Shown: positions 25,603 through 34,140, numbered from the stretch's first letter. The stretch: DNA of 64,000 nt from Paenibacillus sp. Root52 (GCF_001426865.1 NZ_LMFO01000029.1:310001-374000), one strand, 5' to 3'. Notes: generated by a model not told the origin, from the letters alone. A program made the numbers and translations.

Positions 25603-25634
25603 CAAAAGATTTTATTATGTCATAATGAGATTAT
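25599..25634 (+). promoter_or_regulatory. Promoter and palindrome before the NrtR-like gene
   Basis: TTGACA (25599-25604), 16 bases, CATAAT (25621-25626). A palindrome ATAATGAGATTAT (25622-25634) overlaps the -10 and could be an operator for the downstream Nudix-winged-helix protein. Confidence 0.55.
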
Positions 25635-25660
25635 CAAATTGAAAATAGTCGGTGGTGCCC

Positions 25661-26464
25661 ATGAGCGAAAACTACGAACACTTAAATGCTGATAGCGATG
25701 AACAAGCGGCTCGTGCTTATAGTTCCAAGAAATATCGTACTCCCGATGGCGTGCCAGCGGATATCGTCATGTTCACCTTGACCAAACGAGAGCGGAAGAC
25801 TGTCACGAAGACCCTTCCTATTCGGGAACTCAAGGTTATGCTTATTAAACGCAAAGGATGGCCTTTTGCGGGAAGATGGGCTCTGCCGGGTGGATTTTGT
25901 CAAGAGAACGAGTCTATCTACGATGCTGCGAAGCGGGAACTGATGGAGGAGACAGGCGTCGATGGTGGACATTTAGAATATCTGAATGTATATAGTCAAC
26001 CGGGGCGTGATCCACGGGGTTGGATTATCTCACATGCGTTCTTTGCACTGGTGGAGGAATGGATGCTGGAACACCGTCAGGCTGCAGACGATGCAGAAGA
26101 TGTTGGACTCTTTACGATCCAAGAAGCGCTCGAGGAGCTTGAGCTTGCGTTTGATCATCGAACCATTATAGAAGATGCGTATCGCCGGATTCAGCAACAA
26201 ATGCTGGAAACGACGATTGCACGTCAGTTTCTTCCACGTGATTTTACGTTAAGTGAATTATACCAGGTCATTCAAAGTGTTGTCCCTGATTTTGAAGAAC
26301 CGAATTTCATCCGTAAGATTACTTCAACGCGTAGCCGTAAAGGGATCGTAGAAGAAGTAAGAGATGAAGAGGGCAACCTACTCAGTTCCAATCAATATTC
26401 ACAGCGTCCGGCGCAGCTCTATCGTTTCACAGAACTTGTGCCACGCTTATCCATTTATACCTAA
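25661..26464 (+). CDS. Nudix protein with C-terminal winged helix, NrtR-like
   Basis: 267-residue protein with a Nudix domain (about 30-170) followed by a winged-helix domain (about 185-265, FTLSELYQVIQSV), the architecture of NrtR repressors of NAD metabolism. The Nudix box is intact: GGFCQENESIYDAAKREL then MEETGV fits GX5EX7REUXEEXGU, so it may still hydrolyse ADP-ribose-type nucleotides; many NrtR proteins have lost this. The next genes are pncA and pncB, supporting control of NAD salvage. Start taken as ATG 25661; GTG 25652 is an in-frame alternative. A hydrolase without DNA binding remains possible. Confidence 0.8.
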   Translation: MSENYEHLNADSDEQAARAYSSKKYRTPDGVPADIVMFTLTKRERKTVTKTLPIRELKVMLIKRKGWPFAGRWALPGGFCQENESIYDAAKRELMEETGVDGGHLEYLNVYSQPGRDPRGWIISHAFFALVEEWMLEHRQAADDAEDVGLFTIQEALEELELAFDHRTIIEDAYRRIQQQMLETTIARQFLPRDFTLSELYQVIQSVVPDFEEPNFIRKITSTRSRKGIVEEVRDEEGNLLSSNQYSQRPAQLYRFTELVPRLSIYT

Positions 26465-26529
26465 CTGGCCAAGTTGACTTAGGATTGAATCAGGCTCAGA
26501 CTATTCTCAAAATAAAGGGAGTGCAGACG

Positions 26530-27090
26530 ATGAAAGCATTGATTGTCATCGATTTTACCCGAGATTTTGTGACAGGCGCTTTGCCTGTTGGTGGGCCGGC
26601 AGTTGAGATTGAAGAGACTGTAGCTGCAATTACTGAGAATTACTGTGATCATAAGCATGAAGTCATTATGGCTGTAGATTTGCACGAACAGAATGATCCG
26701 TACCATCCGGAAACAACACTTTTTCCGCCTCATAACATTAGGGATACAGAGGGAAGGCTACTATATGGACGCTTAGCCCAAGTGATGGAGGATCGGAAAG
26801 AGCATATTCGTTGGATGGATAAGACGAGATATAGTGCCTTCTGTGGAACAGATCTGGAGCTTCGGCTCAGGGAACGCGGAATTACAGATATTGCACTCAT
26901 AGGTGTGTGTACCGATATATGTGTATTACATACAGCGGTGGATGCCTACAACAAAGGCTTTCACATCACGGTGTATGAGGATGCTGTAGCCAGTTTTAAT
27001 GCTGCTGGACATGAGTGGGCACTAGGACACTTCCGTTCGAGTCTAGGGGCTCAAGTCGTGAAAGCAAGAGAAACTATTCTTGCCCAATAG
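26530..27090 (+). CDS. pncA: Nicotinamidase (isochorismatase-like), PncA
   Basis: Cysteine hydrolase of 186 residues that converts nicotinamide to nicotinate. The catalytic triad is visible: Asp in VIDFTRDFV, Lys in DKTRYSAFCG, Cys in GVCTDICVLHTA, with a cis-peptide after it; metal-site residues lie in DLHEQNDPYHPE. ATG 26530 is preceded by AAAGGGAG; the frame upstream is not supported. It lies between the NrtR-like gene and pncB, giving a complete nicotinamide-to-NaMN salvage route. Confidence 0.9.
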   Translation: MKALIVIDFTRDFVTGALPVGGPAVEIEETVAAITENYCDHKHEVIMAVDLHEQNDPYHPETTLFPPHNIRDTEGRLLYGRLAQVMEDRKEHIRWMDKTRYSAFCGTDLELRLRERGITDIALIGVCTDICVLHTAVDAYNKGFHITVYEDAVASFNAAGHEWALGHFRSSLGAQVVKARETILAQ

Positions 27091-27154
27091 CTTAATGAAC
27101 CTGCGAGCTGTAATTATGTTAGATTGGCGTTAAATATGGTGAATGAAATAAACC

Positions 27155-27215
27155 GGAGACTTTTTTGGATTCACAACGATATGGTTAATGTTATGTAATC
27201 GTGAAGAGAGTCTCC
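27155..27215 (+). promoter_or_regulatory. Imperfect hairpin upstream of pncB
   Basis: GGAGACT (27155-27161) pairs with AGTCTCC (27209-27215); inside, TTCAC and GAT pair with ATC and GTGAA with a small bulge. The structure fills most of the pncA-pncB gap. It does not match the NAD riboswitch classes I know. Confidence 0.45.
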
Positions 27216-27281
27216 ACATGTTAACCTGTGTTCAAAGGTAATGCCTATGAACATGAGCGGAAGTCAGAGAGGATGAGACAA

Positions 27282-28739
27282 ATGCAGACGACTAGCCTGG
27301 CTTTACATACAGATAAATATCAGATCAATATGATGTATGCCCACTGGGTGAATGGAACTCACAAGCGAAAAGCGGTATTTGAAGCGTATTTCCGCAAGCT
27401 TCCGTTTGGAAACGGATATGCTGTTTTTGCCGGATTGGAACGCATTGTGAATTACATCAGCCAACTTCGCTTTAACATGGACGACATCAAGTATTTATCG
27501 AAACAAGAGGAAAATTACGATCCTGTCTTTCTGGAAGAATTGCTCCAGTTTTCATTTCAGGGCACAATTCATTCGATGAAGGAAGGGGCAATCGTATTCC
27601 CTGATGAACCGCTTATTCGGGTAGAAGGCTCTATTATGGAGACGCAACTTGTGGAGACGGCGATACTTAACTTCATGAATTATCAAACGTTGATTGCTAC
27701 AAAGGCATCGCGGATCAAGCAAGTAGCAAGCCAAGATACCTTGCTCGAATTTGGAACAAGACGTGCACAAGAAGCGGATGCGGCGATCTGGGGGGCACGT
27801 GCGTCTTATGTTGCTGGGTTCCATGCCACATCTAATATGCTGGCAGGAGAGCGTTTTGGAATCCCAACAGCGGGAACACATGCGCACTCTTGGGTACAGA
27901 GCTTCATGAGCGAGCAGGAGGCCTTTGACGTGTATGCCAAAGTATTACCAGATCAGGTAACCTTGCTGGTAGATACGTTTGATACGCTGAATAGCGGTGT
28001 GCCTCATGCCATCAAAACTGCTAAGATGCTGGAGAGTCAAGGCAAGAGAATGAATGCGATTCGTCTGGACAGTGGTGACTTAGCATATCTATCGATTCAA
28101 GCACGTCAAATGCTGGATGAAGCAGGTCTGGATTATGTGAAAATTGTAGCCTCCAACGATCTGGATGAGAACACCATCTTCAACCTTAAGGCTCAAGGAG
28201 CACGCATTGACACTTGGGGCGTCGGTACACAGCTGATTACGGCTTCTGACCAGCCTTCTCTAGGCGGCGTATATAAGCTGGTAGAACGTGAAGTTGATGG
28301 TGGTGAGATGCTACCTACGCTTAAAATATCAGCCAATCCTGAAAAAGTATCTACGCCAGGTAAAAAGGAAGTGTTCCGGATCATTGATCCGAAACATGGC
28401 AAAGCAATCGCGGACTATATCTGTTATCCAGGTGAAGAGCAGCCATTGCAGGGTGGGCCGCTCAAGCTGTTCAACCCGCTACACCCTTATCTGAAGAAGA
28501 CGGTAACCCGCTACGAAGCAATTAACATGTTAGAACCTATCTTCGTGAATGGGCGCAAAGTATACGAATTACCAACCTTAAATGAGATCCGCAGCTACCA
28601 TCGGGAACAGATGAATCTTTTCTGGCCAGAATATCAGCGGAAGCTCAATCCAGAGATTTATCGTGTGAACATCAGCCCGGCAGCTTGGAATATGAAACAG
28701 AAGCTGATTGCAGAGCATGTTCAATTCACAGAGGAGTAG
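27282..28739 (+). CDS. pncB: Nicotinate phosphoribosyltransferase
   Basis: Makes nicotinate mononucleotide from nicotinate and PRPP, the second step of the Preiss-Handler salvage. The 485-residue product begins near LALHTDKYQINMMYAHW and has the conserved substrate-binding stretches EFGTRRAQEADAAIWGARA and GTHAHSWVQSF (the His that is phosphorylated in the ATP-coupled reaction is likely in this region), then RLDSGDLAYLS. ATG 27282 has AGAGAGG nine bases upstream; ATG 27273 is an alternative. Follows pncA after a structured 190-base gap. Confidence 0.93.
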   Translation: MQTTSLALHTDKYQINMMYAHWVNGTHKRKAVFEAYFRKLPFGNGYAVFAGLERIVNYISQLRFNMDDIKYLSKQEENYDPVFLEELLQFSFQGTIHSMKEGAIVFPDEPLIRVEGSIMETQLVETAILNFMNYQTLIATKASRIKQVASQDTLLEFGTRRAQEADAAIWGARASYVAGFHATSNMLAGERFGIPTAGTHAHSWVQSFMSEQEAFDVYAKVLPDQVTLLVDTFDTLNSGVPHAIKTAKMLESQGKRMNAIRLDSGDLAYLSIQARQMLDEAGLDYVKIVASNDLDENTIFNLKAQGARIDTWGVGTQLITASDQPSLGGVYKLVEREVDGGEMLPTLKISANPEKVSTPGKKEVFRIIDPKHGKAIADYICYPGEEQPLQGGPLKLFNPLHPYLKKTVTRYEAINMLEPIFVNGRKVYELPTLNEIRSYHREQMNLFWPEYQRKLNPEIYRVNISPAAWNMKQKLIAEHVQFTEE

Positions 28740-28755
28740 CGCCTAATCATAGAGT

Positions 28756-28795
28756 AAGGCATAACCGAGGAGTTACTCGGCTTATGCCTTTTTTT
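28756..28795 (+). terminator. Terminator after pncB
   Basis: AAGGCATAACCGAG (28756-28769) pairs with CTCGGCTTATGCCTT (28776-28790) with one bulged C, then T residues. Confidence 0.92.
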
Positions 28796-29115
28796 CATCT
28801 GCGTGTTCTTTCCCTGGTAATTTGGAGAGCGTAGTATTGAACCTCAGTAGTCATGACTTTCATCGAAGTTGTGTGATTCGTCATGGACAAGAAGTCAGAT
28901 GATTACGATATACTACGTGTAACTGAAACTGATGGTAAGCGGAAATGGCATCATTATTTCTCGGGAAAGCGCAGGAGACGCCAAATCTTGCAATCGATTG
29001 GGTTCTTAGTTCGACATATCGTACCTCTCTTTACCAAATAACTTCACCGATCAGCCGATGGATAGCTGTTTCAAGCAAACTTTCGTGGGGGATGAAAGAT
29101 AGAGGAGGTGTACAT
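28796..29115. other. Gene-free stretch before a membrane protein gene
   Basis: No convincing gene. An open frame runs from 28945 into the next gene but has no ribosome binding site. TATACT at 28909-28914 may be a -10 element. CGTAGTAT (28830-28837) and ATACTACG (28910-28917) form a spaced inverted repeat around it. Confidence 0.4.
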
Positions 29116-29766
29116 ATGAGATGGGTTTTAGGATTGATATGGGTGGTTTTTGTCATCTATGCTTGGTTATGGGCACCAGGACAGCCACCTGGAGAGGACC
29201 CCATATTTGGAGAACTGATTACGATGCAGAGCAAGGAACCGTGGCTACTTGTCGTATTTTCGTGGCTGGGGATATTCCCCGCGATCTATGCTTGCTTATT
29301 ATTACGGACATCACCTCAAGAGCGAGGTAGACGCTTTCCGGCATGGCCGTTCGTTATACTATCGTTTGGGTTGGGAGCATTTGCGCTGTTACCTTATTTC
29401 GCATGGGTCTCAACACATAAGTTAACTCCAGCATACACAAGCTTATCCTTCGGCAGTGATCGTAGGTCAGGTATTCGTCGATTGGCAGGAAATAAGTTAA
29501 CGTATGGGGTTTTGCTGTTATTGACCTTCGGGACGTTCTTTTATGGGCTGACACAAGGGAATATGGAAGCATATTTGGAGGCGTTCAGCCAATCCTCATT
29601 TGTACACATTATGACTATTGATTTTGTCATACTGTCCCTGCTATCTGTGCTTGCCATATATAGAGATGCCGTAATTAGTAGACGTTCACAGGCTTGGGCT
29701 TGGATCGGTCTTGTTCCACTGTTCGGGCCGTTAGTATACCTTTTAACGAGTAGCAGACAGACTTAA
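29116..29766 (+). CDS. Uncharacterised multi-pass membrane protein
   Basis: 216-residue hydrophobic protein with about six predicted membrane segments: residues 2-18, about 44-62, 74-95, about 130-147, 160-180 and 190-210. It begins MRWVLGLIWVVFVIYAW and carries charged loops RTSPQERGRR and DRRSGIRRLAGN. ATG 29116 has an excellent AGAGGAGGTG upstream, so the longer reading back to 28945 is rejected. I do not recognise a family with confidence. It stands alone, with about 150 bases on its 3' side before the next gene. Confidence 0.75.
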   Translation: MRWVLGLIWVVFVIYAWLWAPGQPPGEDPIFGELITMQSKEPWLLVVFSWLGIFPAIYACLLLRTSPQERGRRFPAWPFVILSFGLGAFALLPYFAWVSTHKLTPAYTSLSFGSDRRSGIRRLAGNKLTYGVLLLLTFGTFFYGLTQGNMEAYLEAFSQSSFVHIMTIDFVILSLLSVLAIYRDAVISRRSQAWAWIGLVPLFGPLVYLLTSSRQT

Positions 29767-29814
29767 GCAGTAAAGTGTATAAAGGGCATCGCTAACCGGG
29801 AAAAGGAAACTTAT

Positions 29815-29836
29815 GAATTATTGTGATGAATAATTC
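29815..29836. repeat. Small hairpin after the membrane protein gene
   Basis: GAATTATT-GTGATG-AATAATTC; flanking AAGGAAAC and GTTTTCCTT (29805-29865) can extend it. Possibly a weak terminator. Confidence 0.4.
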
Positions 29837-29922
29837 ACTACATGAATTGAATTTCGTTTTCCTTAGTTGCTTCCAAAATGAGTTGCTTCAAAAAATAAAA
29901 AAAACAATAGGAGAGGATAACG

Positions 29923-30936
29923 ATGGAGAACACTTTTCCAGCATACGTAGTTCGAAAAGAACAAGATGGGGAGGTCAAGGCTGCAATAGAACAGCTTAGA
30001 AAAGAGGATCTGCCTAACGGAGACGTTACACTACAGGTTCAATATTCTAGTGTCAATTATAAGGATGGACTTGCTACGATTGAAAAAGGAGGCGTTGTGC
30101 GTGAATATCCTATAGTGCCGGGCATAGACCTCGCGGGAACTGTGGAGGAATCTGTGAGCGGACGATTTGCCCCAGGTGACCGTGTAATCAGTACGGGGTA
30201 TGAGCCGGGAGTATCTCACTTTGGTGGCTATAGCCGGTATGCACGTCTCCGTAGTGAATGGCTGGTTCCACTGCCACCAGGTCTCAGTGAAAAAGAAGCC
30301 ATGGCGATTGGAACAGCAGGTTTTACCGCAGCACTTTCTGTCGATGCCCTGGTTCAAGCGGGTGTAACCCCTGAGATGGGCAAAATTTTGGTGACAGGTG
30401 CAACGGGTGGTGTGGGGAGCATGGCAGTAGCCATCCTAGCAAAGCTAGGATATGAGGTGACTGCCAGCACAGGCAAAAAGGATAAGCAAGAGCAGCTGCT
30501 TCGGGATCTAGGTGCTTCACATATCATTTCACGAGAAGAAGCAGACATGCCAGCCAAAGGCGCATTAGGCAAGCAATTGTGGGCAGGCGTAGTTGATCCT
30601 GTTGGAGGCTCAGCGCTGGCTGAACGGTTAAAACAGATCCAGTACGGGGGAGTGGTTGCCGTTTCGGGATTAACCGGGGGGACAGCATTTGAGTCGACGG
30701 TGCTTCCATTTATTTTACGAGGCATTCAGCTCAGAGGTATTGATTCGGTATATTGCCCTATGGAACGTCGGGAACGGTTATGGAAGCTGCTTGGTGGTGA
30801 GTGGAAGCCAGATCGTGCACTTGAACTAGGCATTCAAGAGATTACATGGGATCAGTTGCCTCAGACATTGGGAGCAATTCTGCAAGGAGAAGCTGTTGGG
30901 CGCACGGTTGTAAATACAATGGAGGCATCAATTTAA
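29923..30936 (+). CDS. YhdH/YhfP-family quinone oxidoreductase / acryloyl-CoA reductase
   Basis: Zinc-independent medium-chain dehydrogenase of the AcuI/YhdH/YhfP group, 337 residues, NADPH dependent; reduces acryloyl-CoA or related enones. N-terminal GroES-like domain with SSVNYKDGLATIEKGG and VPGIDLAGTV, then the Rossmann motif TGATGGVGSMAV, and STGKKDKQEQL, whose Ser/Lys favour NADPH. C-terminal GIDSVYCPMERRERLW is characteristic of this subgroup. ATG 29923 with AGGAGAGG upstream. Confidence 0.9.
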   Translation: MENTFPAYVVRKEQDGEVKAAIEQLRKEDLPNGDVTLQVQYSSVNYKDGLATIEKGGVVREYPIVPGIDLAGTVEESVSGRFAPGDRVISTGYEPGVSHFGGYSRYARLRSEWLVPLPPGLSEKEAMAIGTAGFTAALSVDALVQAGVTPEMGKILVTGATGGVGSMAVAILAKLGYEVTASTGKKDKQEQLLRDLGASHIISREEADMPAKGALGKQLWAGVVDPVGGSALAERLKQIQYGGVVAVSGLTGGTAFESTVLPFILRGIQLRGIDSVYCPMERRERLWKLLGGEWKPDRALELGIQEITWDQLPQTLGAILQGEAVGRTVVNTMEASI

Positions 30937-31024
30937 ATATCAAAATCGAATAAGATTCGATTCTCTTAGACATGCTAACTCTACCATACGATGTCACAGC
31001 ATCGTGACGGAAGGGAAGAGTAGC

Positions 31025-31579
31025 GTGGATACTACAACTCAAGGTCAATCACCTAAAATGAAGCCATATGCACTTGCACGAACAAGCCTCATGTTAGCAT
31101 TAAACATTTTGTTGCTCGTAGGATGCTCATCATCCTCCACTTCACAGGAAGTTAAAATCTATTCCGGGCAAGCTACAAACGAAGGGAATATCCGTGCACA
31201 ATCGCAGGGGCATGGTTTGAACGGAGTTTTTATTCAAGAGTTGGATCGGGCGTTCAACGAAAAAGGCATAAAGCTGATGAATAACATGTCTGCTGATGAC
31301 GGTGAGGGTGGAATTACGTATATGTATCTGTTGAACGGAAGTGGACGGCATGTTGTAAAAGTTCATATTTTTGGCGATGATCATACGCGGACACTTCGCA
31401 TGAAAGAAATGTATGGCAATGCTGAGAATCAGGCTGTACTGCAGAATGTATTAGGCAAAACATCGATTCGTAGTAAAGGGTATGTATCTATGGTCTATAC
31501 TGCTTCAGGTGGGCAAAAGGATGTCTACGAGGATGAAGTGTTGCAGGTGTTCGATCATATGTTATATAAGTTGGACTAA
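31025..31579 (+). CDS. Putative lipoprotein, unknown function
   Basis: 184-residue protein with a lipoprotein signal: basic region, hydrophobic stretch and lipobox LLLVGC with the modified Cys near residue 34, followed by SSSSTS. The mature part is alpha/beta with no family I recognise; a recurrent feature is short polar segments such as SADDGEGGITYMY. GTG 31025 is chosen because GAAGGGAAG lies eight bases upstream; ATG 31058 would also keep the signal peptide. It follows the reductase gene, with a shared bidirectional terminator at its 3' side. Confidence 0.75.
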   Translation: MDTTTQGQSPKMKPYALARTSLMLALNILLLVGCSSSSTSQEVKIYSGQATNEGNIRAQSQGHGLNGVFIQELDRAFNEKGIKLMNNMSADDGEGGITYMYLLNGSGRHVVKVHIFGDDHTRTLRMKEMYGNAENQAVLQNVLGKTSIRSKGYVSMVYTASGGQKDVYEDEVLQVFDHMLYKLD

Positions 31580-31670
31580 AATATGACTGTTTTCTTCGTT
31601 GCGTGTGAACATTACGTTGGATTGACCGCAGATAGCTCGGATACGTATTTAAAATAAAACCAAACAATGA

Positions 31671-31698
31671 AAACCCGTCTGAGCGCTCAGACGGGTTT
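31671..31698. terminator. Bidirectional terminator between convergent genes
   Basis: A perfect 28-base palindrome built from AAACCCGTCTGAGC and its complement. The right arm contains the moaB stop codon, so the last five codons of moaB are part of the hairpin. Confidence 0.9.
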
Positions 31699-32205
31699 GT
31701 ATATTTCTCGCATTACATGTCGTAACTCAGGCAAAATAAGCTTTTCCATAGCCAGCTTGACAGCTCCTCTGGAACCTGGCATAGAGAACACGGCTGTACG
31801 TCCAATCGTTCCTGCCACGGCACGGCTAAGAATAGCTGCAGATCCAATATCCTCCGTATAACTAAGGAAGCGGAAGATCTCACCGAATCCTGGCAACTCC
31901 TTATCTAACAGTGAAGATACAGCCTCAAATGTCGTATCCCTAGGTGCAATGCCAGTTCCTCCGCTGAGCAGCACTGCTTCTATATCATCGCGAACAGCCG
32001 CATCCTGCAGGATTGCTCGAATCTGATCGGATTCATCAGGTGTGATGATGTAGTCGATAACTTGGTAGCCCGCTTCAGACAAGAGCTGATGCATAAGCTG
32101 ACCACTTGTATCCGTATCCTTCGTCCGAGTATCCGAGACCGTAATAATCATACATGAAACCGTGTTAGGGGCTTCCTGGCGATGTTGTTCCACTGAATTA
32201 ATCAT
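31687..32205 (-). CDS. moaB: Molybdenum cofactor biosynthesis protein MoaB/MogA family
   Basis: Molybdopterin adenylyltransferase-like MPT-binding protein, 172 residues. Family motifs: TVSDTRTKDTDTSG near the N-terminus, LSGGTGIAPRDTTFEAV (the pterin-binding loop), and SMPGSRGAVKLAME. The start ATG is preceded on the minus strand by GAGGAGG. No other molybdenum cofactor genes are nearby, so it is an isolated member. Its C-terminal codons form half of the shared terminator. Confidence 0.92.
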   Translation of the reverse strand: MINSVEQHRQEAPNTVSCMIITVSDTRTKDTDTSGQLMHQLLSEAGYQVIDYIITPDESDQIRAILQDAAVRDDIEAVLLSGGTGIAPRDTTFEAVSSLLDKELPGFGEIFRFLSYTEDIGSAAILSRAVAGTIGRTAVFSMPGSRGAVKLAMEKLILPELRHVMREIYKPV

Positions 32206-32292
32206 CTTAAACGATCCTCCTCATTTCATGTCTCCATAGCATAGACCATCCAGCGAAATCAGGCAATGCGAGGAGTACAGGGTACGTACATA

Positions 32293-32322
32293 TTGCAAAG
32301 CGAATCCTACTTGGTGTACACT
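32293..32322 (+). promoter_or_regulatory. Likely promoter of the CobW-family gene
   Basis: TTGCAA (32293-32298), 18 bases, TACACT (32317-32322). I looked for a Zur-type palindrome near it and did not find one. Confidence 0.5.
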
Positions 32323-32375
32323 CCTAGGGTAGAAATTGATCAGATTCGATGGTCAGGCTAAAGAGGTGTATAACA

Positions 32376-33536
32376 ATGAATGAAACTGTTGTAAAGAATC
32401 ATTCCATCCCTGTATATATATTGTCAGGCTTTTTGGGAAGCGGTAAGACAACCCTGCTCGTTCAATTGATTGAACATTGGAAGCAACAAGGATTACGACC
32501 TGCTGTTGTTATGAATGAGTTAGGTGAAGTGAATTTAGATGGACAAGTTGTAGATTCCTCCGTTCCGATGACCGAAATGCTGGGTGGATGTATATGCTGC
32601 ACGGTGCGTGGAGACTTAGGATTGCAGCTTGCTGAACTTGTGCAGACGGAATCTCCCGATGTTATTATTATCGAGGCAACGGGAGCAGCCAATCCGATGG
32701 AAATTCTCGATGCAGTAACGGAAACGTCACTGTACATGCGTATAGAGCTGAAGAGCTTGATCACTGTAGTAGATGCTGCACATTTGTCTGGATTATATCT
32801 GGAGCAGAAGGGTCAGACATACAAGCTGATGCAAGAACAGATTCGCTGTGCGTCTGTATTACTATTGAACAAAATAGATCGTGTGAACGAGCAGGAACTA
32901 GACAGCTTAAAGCAATTACTCGCGAAATGGAATGCCTTTGCCCCGGTTATCCCAACCGTTAAATGTGAGGTCGATCTAGATATGTTGCTTCAAAGTGGCG
33001 CTGCTGTCCACGGAAGTGCATCACGTAGTGAATCAGAGCATCATCACAGTGAAGGACAACATGTCCATACGGAAGCCTGTGCAGCACATGGATGTACCCA
33101 TGGACAGCATAAATCATCGCCGGATAATCCGGTAGGACATGATCACTCACATGAGGATTCCGATGGTTCTCACGGTGATCATCCCCATGATCATAATGAT
33201 GAACATACGCATGGGATTAATGATCAGCCTCATCCGCATGCATCACATGAACATGTGATGGTGTACACGCATTATTTCAGTGCGCCGGTGAATAGTGAAG
33301 CATTTGAATCCTTTGTGTCACAATTGCCTCGGGATGTGTATCGTGCAAAGGGAATTTTGAATTTTAGCGATACAGCCAGCCGATTTTGGTTCCAGTATGC
33401 TTATCGTGAATCGGACTACATGAAAATCACACCTCAGGGCGATGTGCCCAATGTTGCGGTGTTCATCGGTGAGCATTTTGATCAAACCATTATCCGAAAC
33501 CAGTTATTGGCACTCGAAGCGGTAAAAACAGGGTAA
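32376..33536 (+). CDS. CobW/COG0523-family metal chaperone GTPase with His-rich insert
   Basis: G3E-family GTPase of 386 residues expected to insert or traffic zinc or a similar metal. It has Walker A GFLGSGKTT, the metal site motif CICC within GGCICCTVRGDL, Walker B IIIEATGAANP, the guanine motif NKID, and a C-terminal CobW_C domain (about 290-385, HYFSAPVNSEAF). Between them (about 215-300) lies a His/Asp/Glu-rich stretch with repeated HxH units, typical of metal-buffering family members. ATG 32376 has AAGAGGTG upstream. Next to a Cys-rich copper-binding protein, suggesting a shared metal-homeostasis role, though no metal-specific operator is seen. Confidence 0.9.
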   Translation: MNETVVKNHSIPVYILSGFLGSGKTTLLVQLIEHWKQQGLRPAVVMNELGEVNLDGQVVDSSVPMTEMLGGCICCTVRGDLGLQLAELVQTESPDVIIIEATGAANPMEILDAVTETSLYMRIELKSLITVVDAAHLSGLYLEQKGQTYKLMQEQIRCASVLLLNKIDRVNEQELDSLKQLLAKWNAFAPVIPTVKCEVDLDMLLQSGAAVHGSASRSESEHHHSEGQHVHTEACAAHGCTHGQHKSSPDNPVGHDHSHEDSDGSHGDHPHDHNDEHTHGINDQPHPHASHEHVMVYTHYFSAPVNSEAFESFVSQLPRDVYRAKGILNFSDTASRFWFQYAYRESDYMKITPQGDVPNVAVFIGEHFDQTIIRNQLLALEAVKTG

Positions 33537-33548
33537 TGATTCAAGGGT

Positions 33549-33594
33549 CCTCCAGGCTGGGTATTAAGAAGCATAGGAAACTTTGCCTGGGAGG
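33549..33594 (+). promoter_or_regulatory. Hairpin that can hide the next gene's ribosome binding site
   Basis: CCTCCAGGC (33549-33557) pairs with GCCTGGGAGG (33585-33594), with one bulged G; the right arm contains the GGGAGG ribosome binding site of the Cys-rich protein gene. Confidence 0.5.
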
Positions 33595-33603
33595 TAACTT
33601 TAA

Positions 33604-33942
33604 ATGACACAACAACAAATTCAACAATGTATTGATGCTTGCTTGGAGTCCATGAATGCTTGCAACGTAAGTTACATATCAAGCTTAAAAGAATATGATC
33701 TAGCCATGTTGCGTGATTGCATTCGTTTGAGTCGAGAATGTGCAGAGATCTGTGGGTTTGCTGCACAAGCGATGACACGTGGAAGTGATTTTATCGCTGA
33801 GATTTGCGATTTATGTGTAAAAGCATGTGAAGCCTGCGCGGCGGAATGTGAGAAGCATAGACATGATCATTGCCAAGCCTGCGCGGAAGCTTGCCGTAAA
33901 TGCGCAGAGGCGTGCCGCATGATGGCGGTAGTCGTGGCATAA
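33604..33942 (+). CDS. Four-helix bundle copper-binding protein (DUF326, YhjQ-like)
   Basis: Small Cys-rich protein of 112 residues with 15 or so cysteines arranged as CxxxC along helices (CIDACLESMNAC, CVKACEACAAEC, CAEACRKCAEAC), the pattern of cytosolic copper storage proteins (Csp) and DUF326. Predicted to bind many Cu(I) ions inside a four-helix bundle. A central CEKHRHDHC gives possible access-site ligands. No export signal. ATG 33604 with GGGAGG upstream, which sits in a hairpin. Confidence 0.9.
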   Translation: MTQQQIQQCIDACLESMNACNVSYISSLKEYDLAMLRDCIRLSRECAEICGFAAQAMTRGSDFIAEICDLCVKACEACAAECEKHRHDHCQACAEACRKCAEACRMMAVVVA

Positions 33943-33973
33943 TGGTACGTGAATATATAGCAGATTAGCCTAG

Positions 33974-34038
33974 TCCCCTTAAAGCAAATAACGTTTGCAG
34001 AGCATCTATGTAGATGTGTAATCTCTTAAGGGGATTTT
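33974..34038 (+). terminator. Terminator after the copper-binding protein gene
   Basis: TCCCCTTAA (33974-33982) pairs with TTAAGGGGA (34026-34034), then TTTTT. The 43-base loop carries an inner hairpin CATCTA-TG-TAGATG (34003-34016). Confidence 0.8.
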
Positions 34039-34140
34039 TGATGAGAAACGTTGAAATTTTGTAGACCCATTATGCATCTAGAGCATCAGTCGTACGAGAT
34101 TGTACAACGAAGATAAAGTATTGGAAGTAAGGTTTACCAG

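Noticed and set aside
27155..27215. NAD riboswitch before pncB
   Set aside because: The shape and conserved bases of the known NAD classes are not seen; recorded only as an unassigned hairpin.
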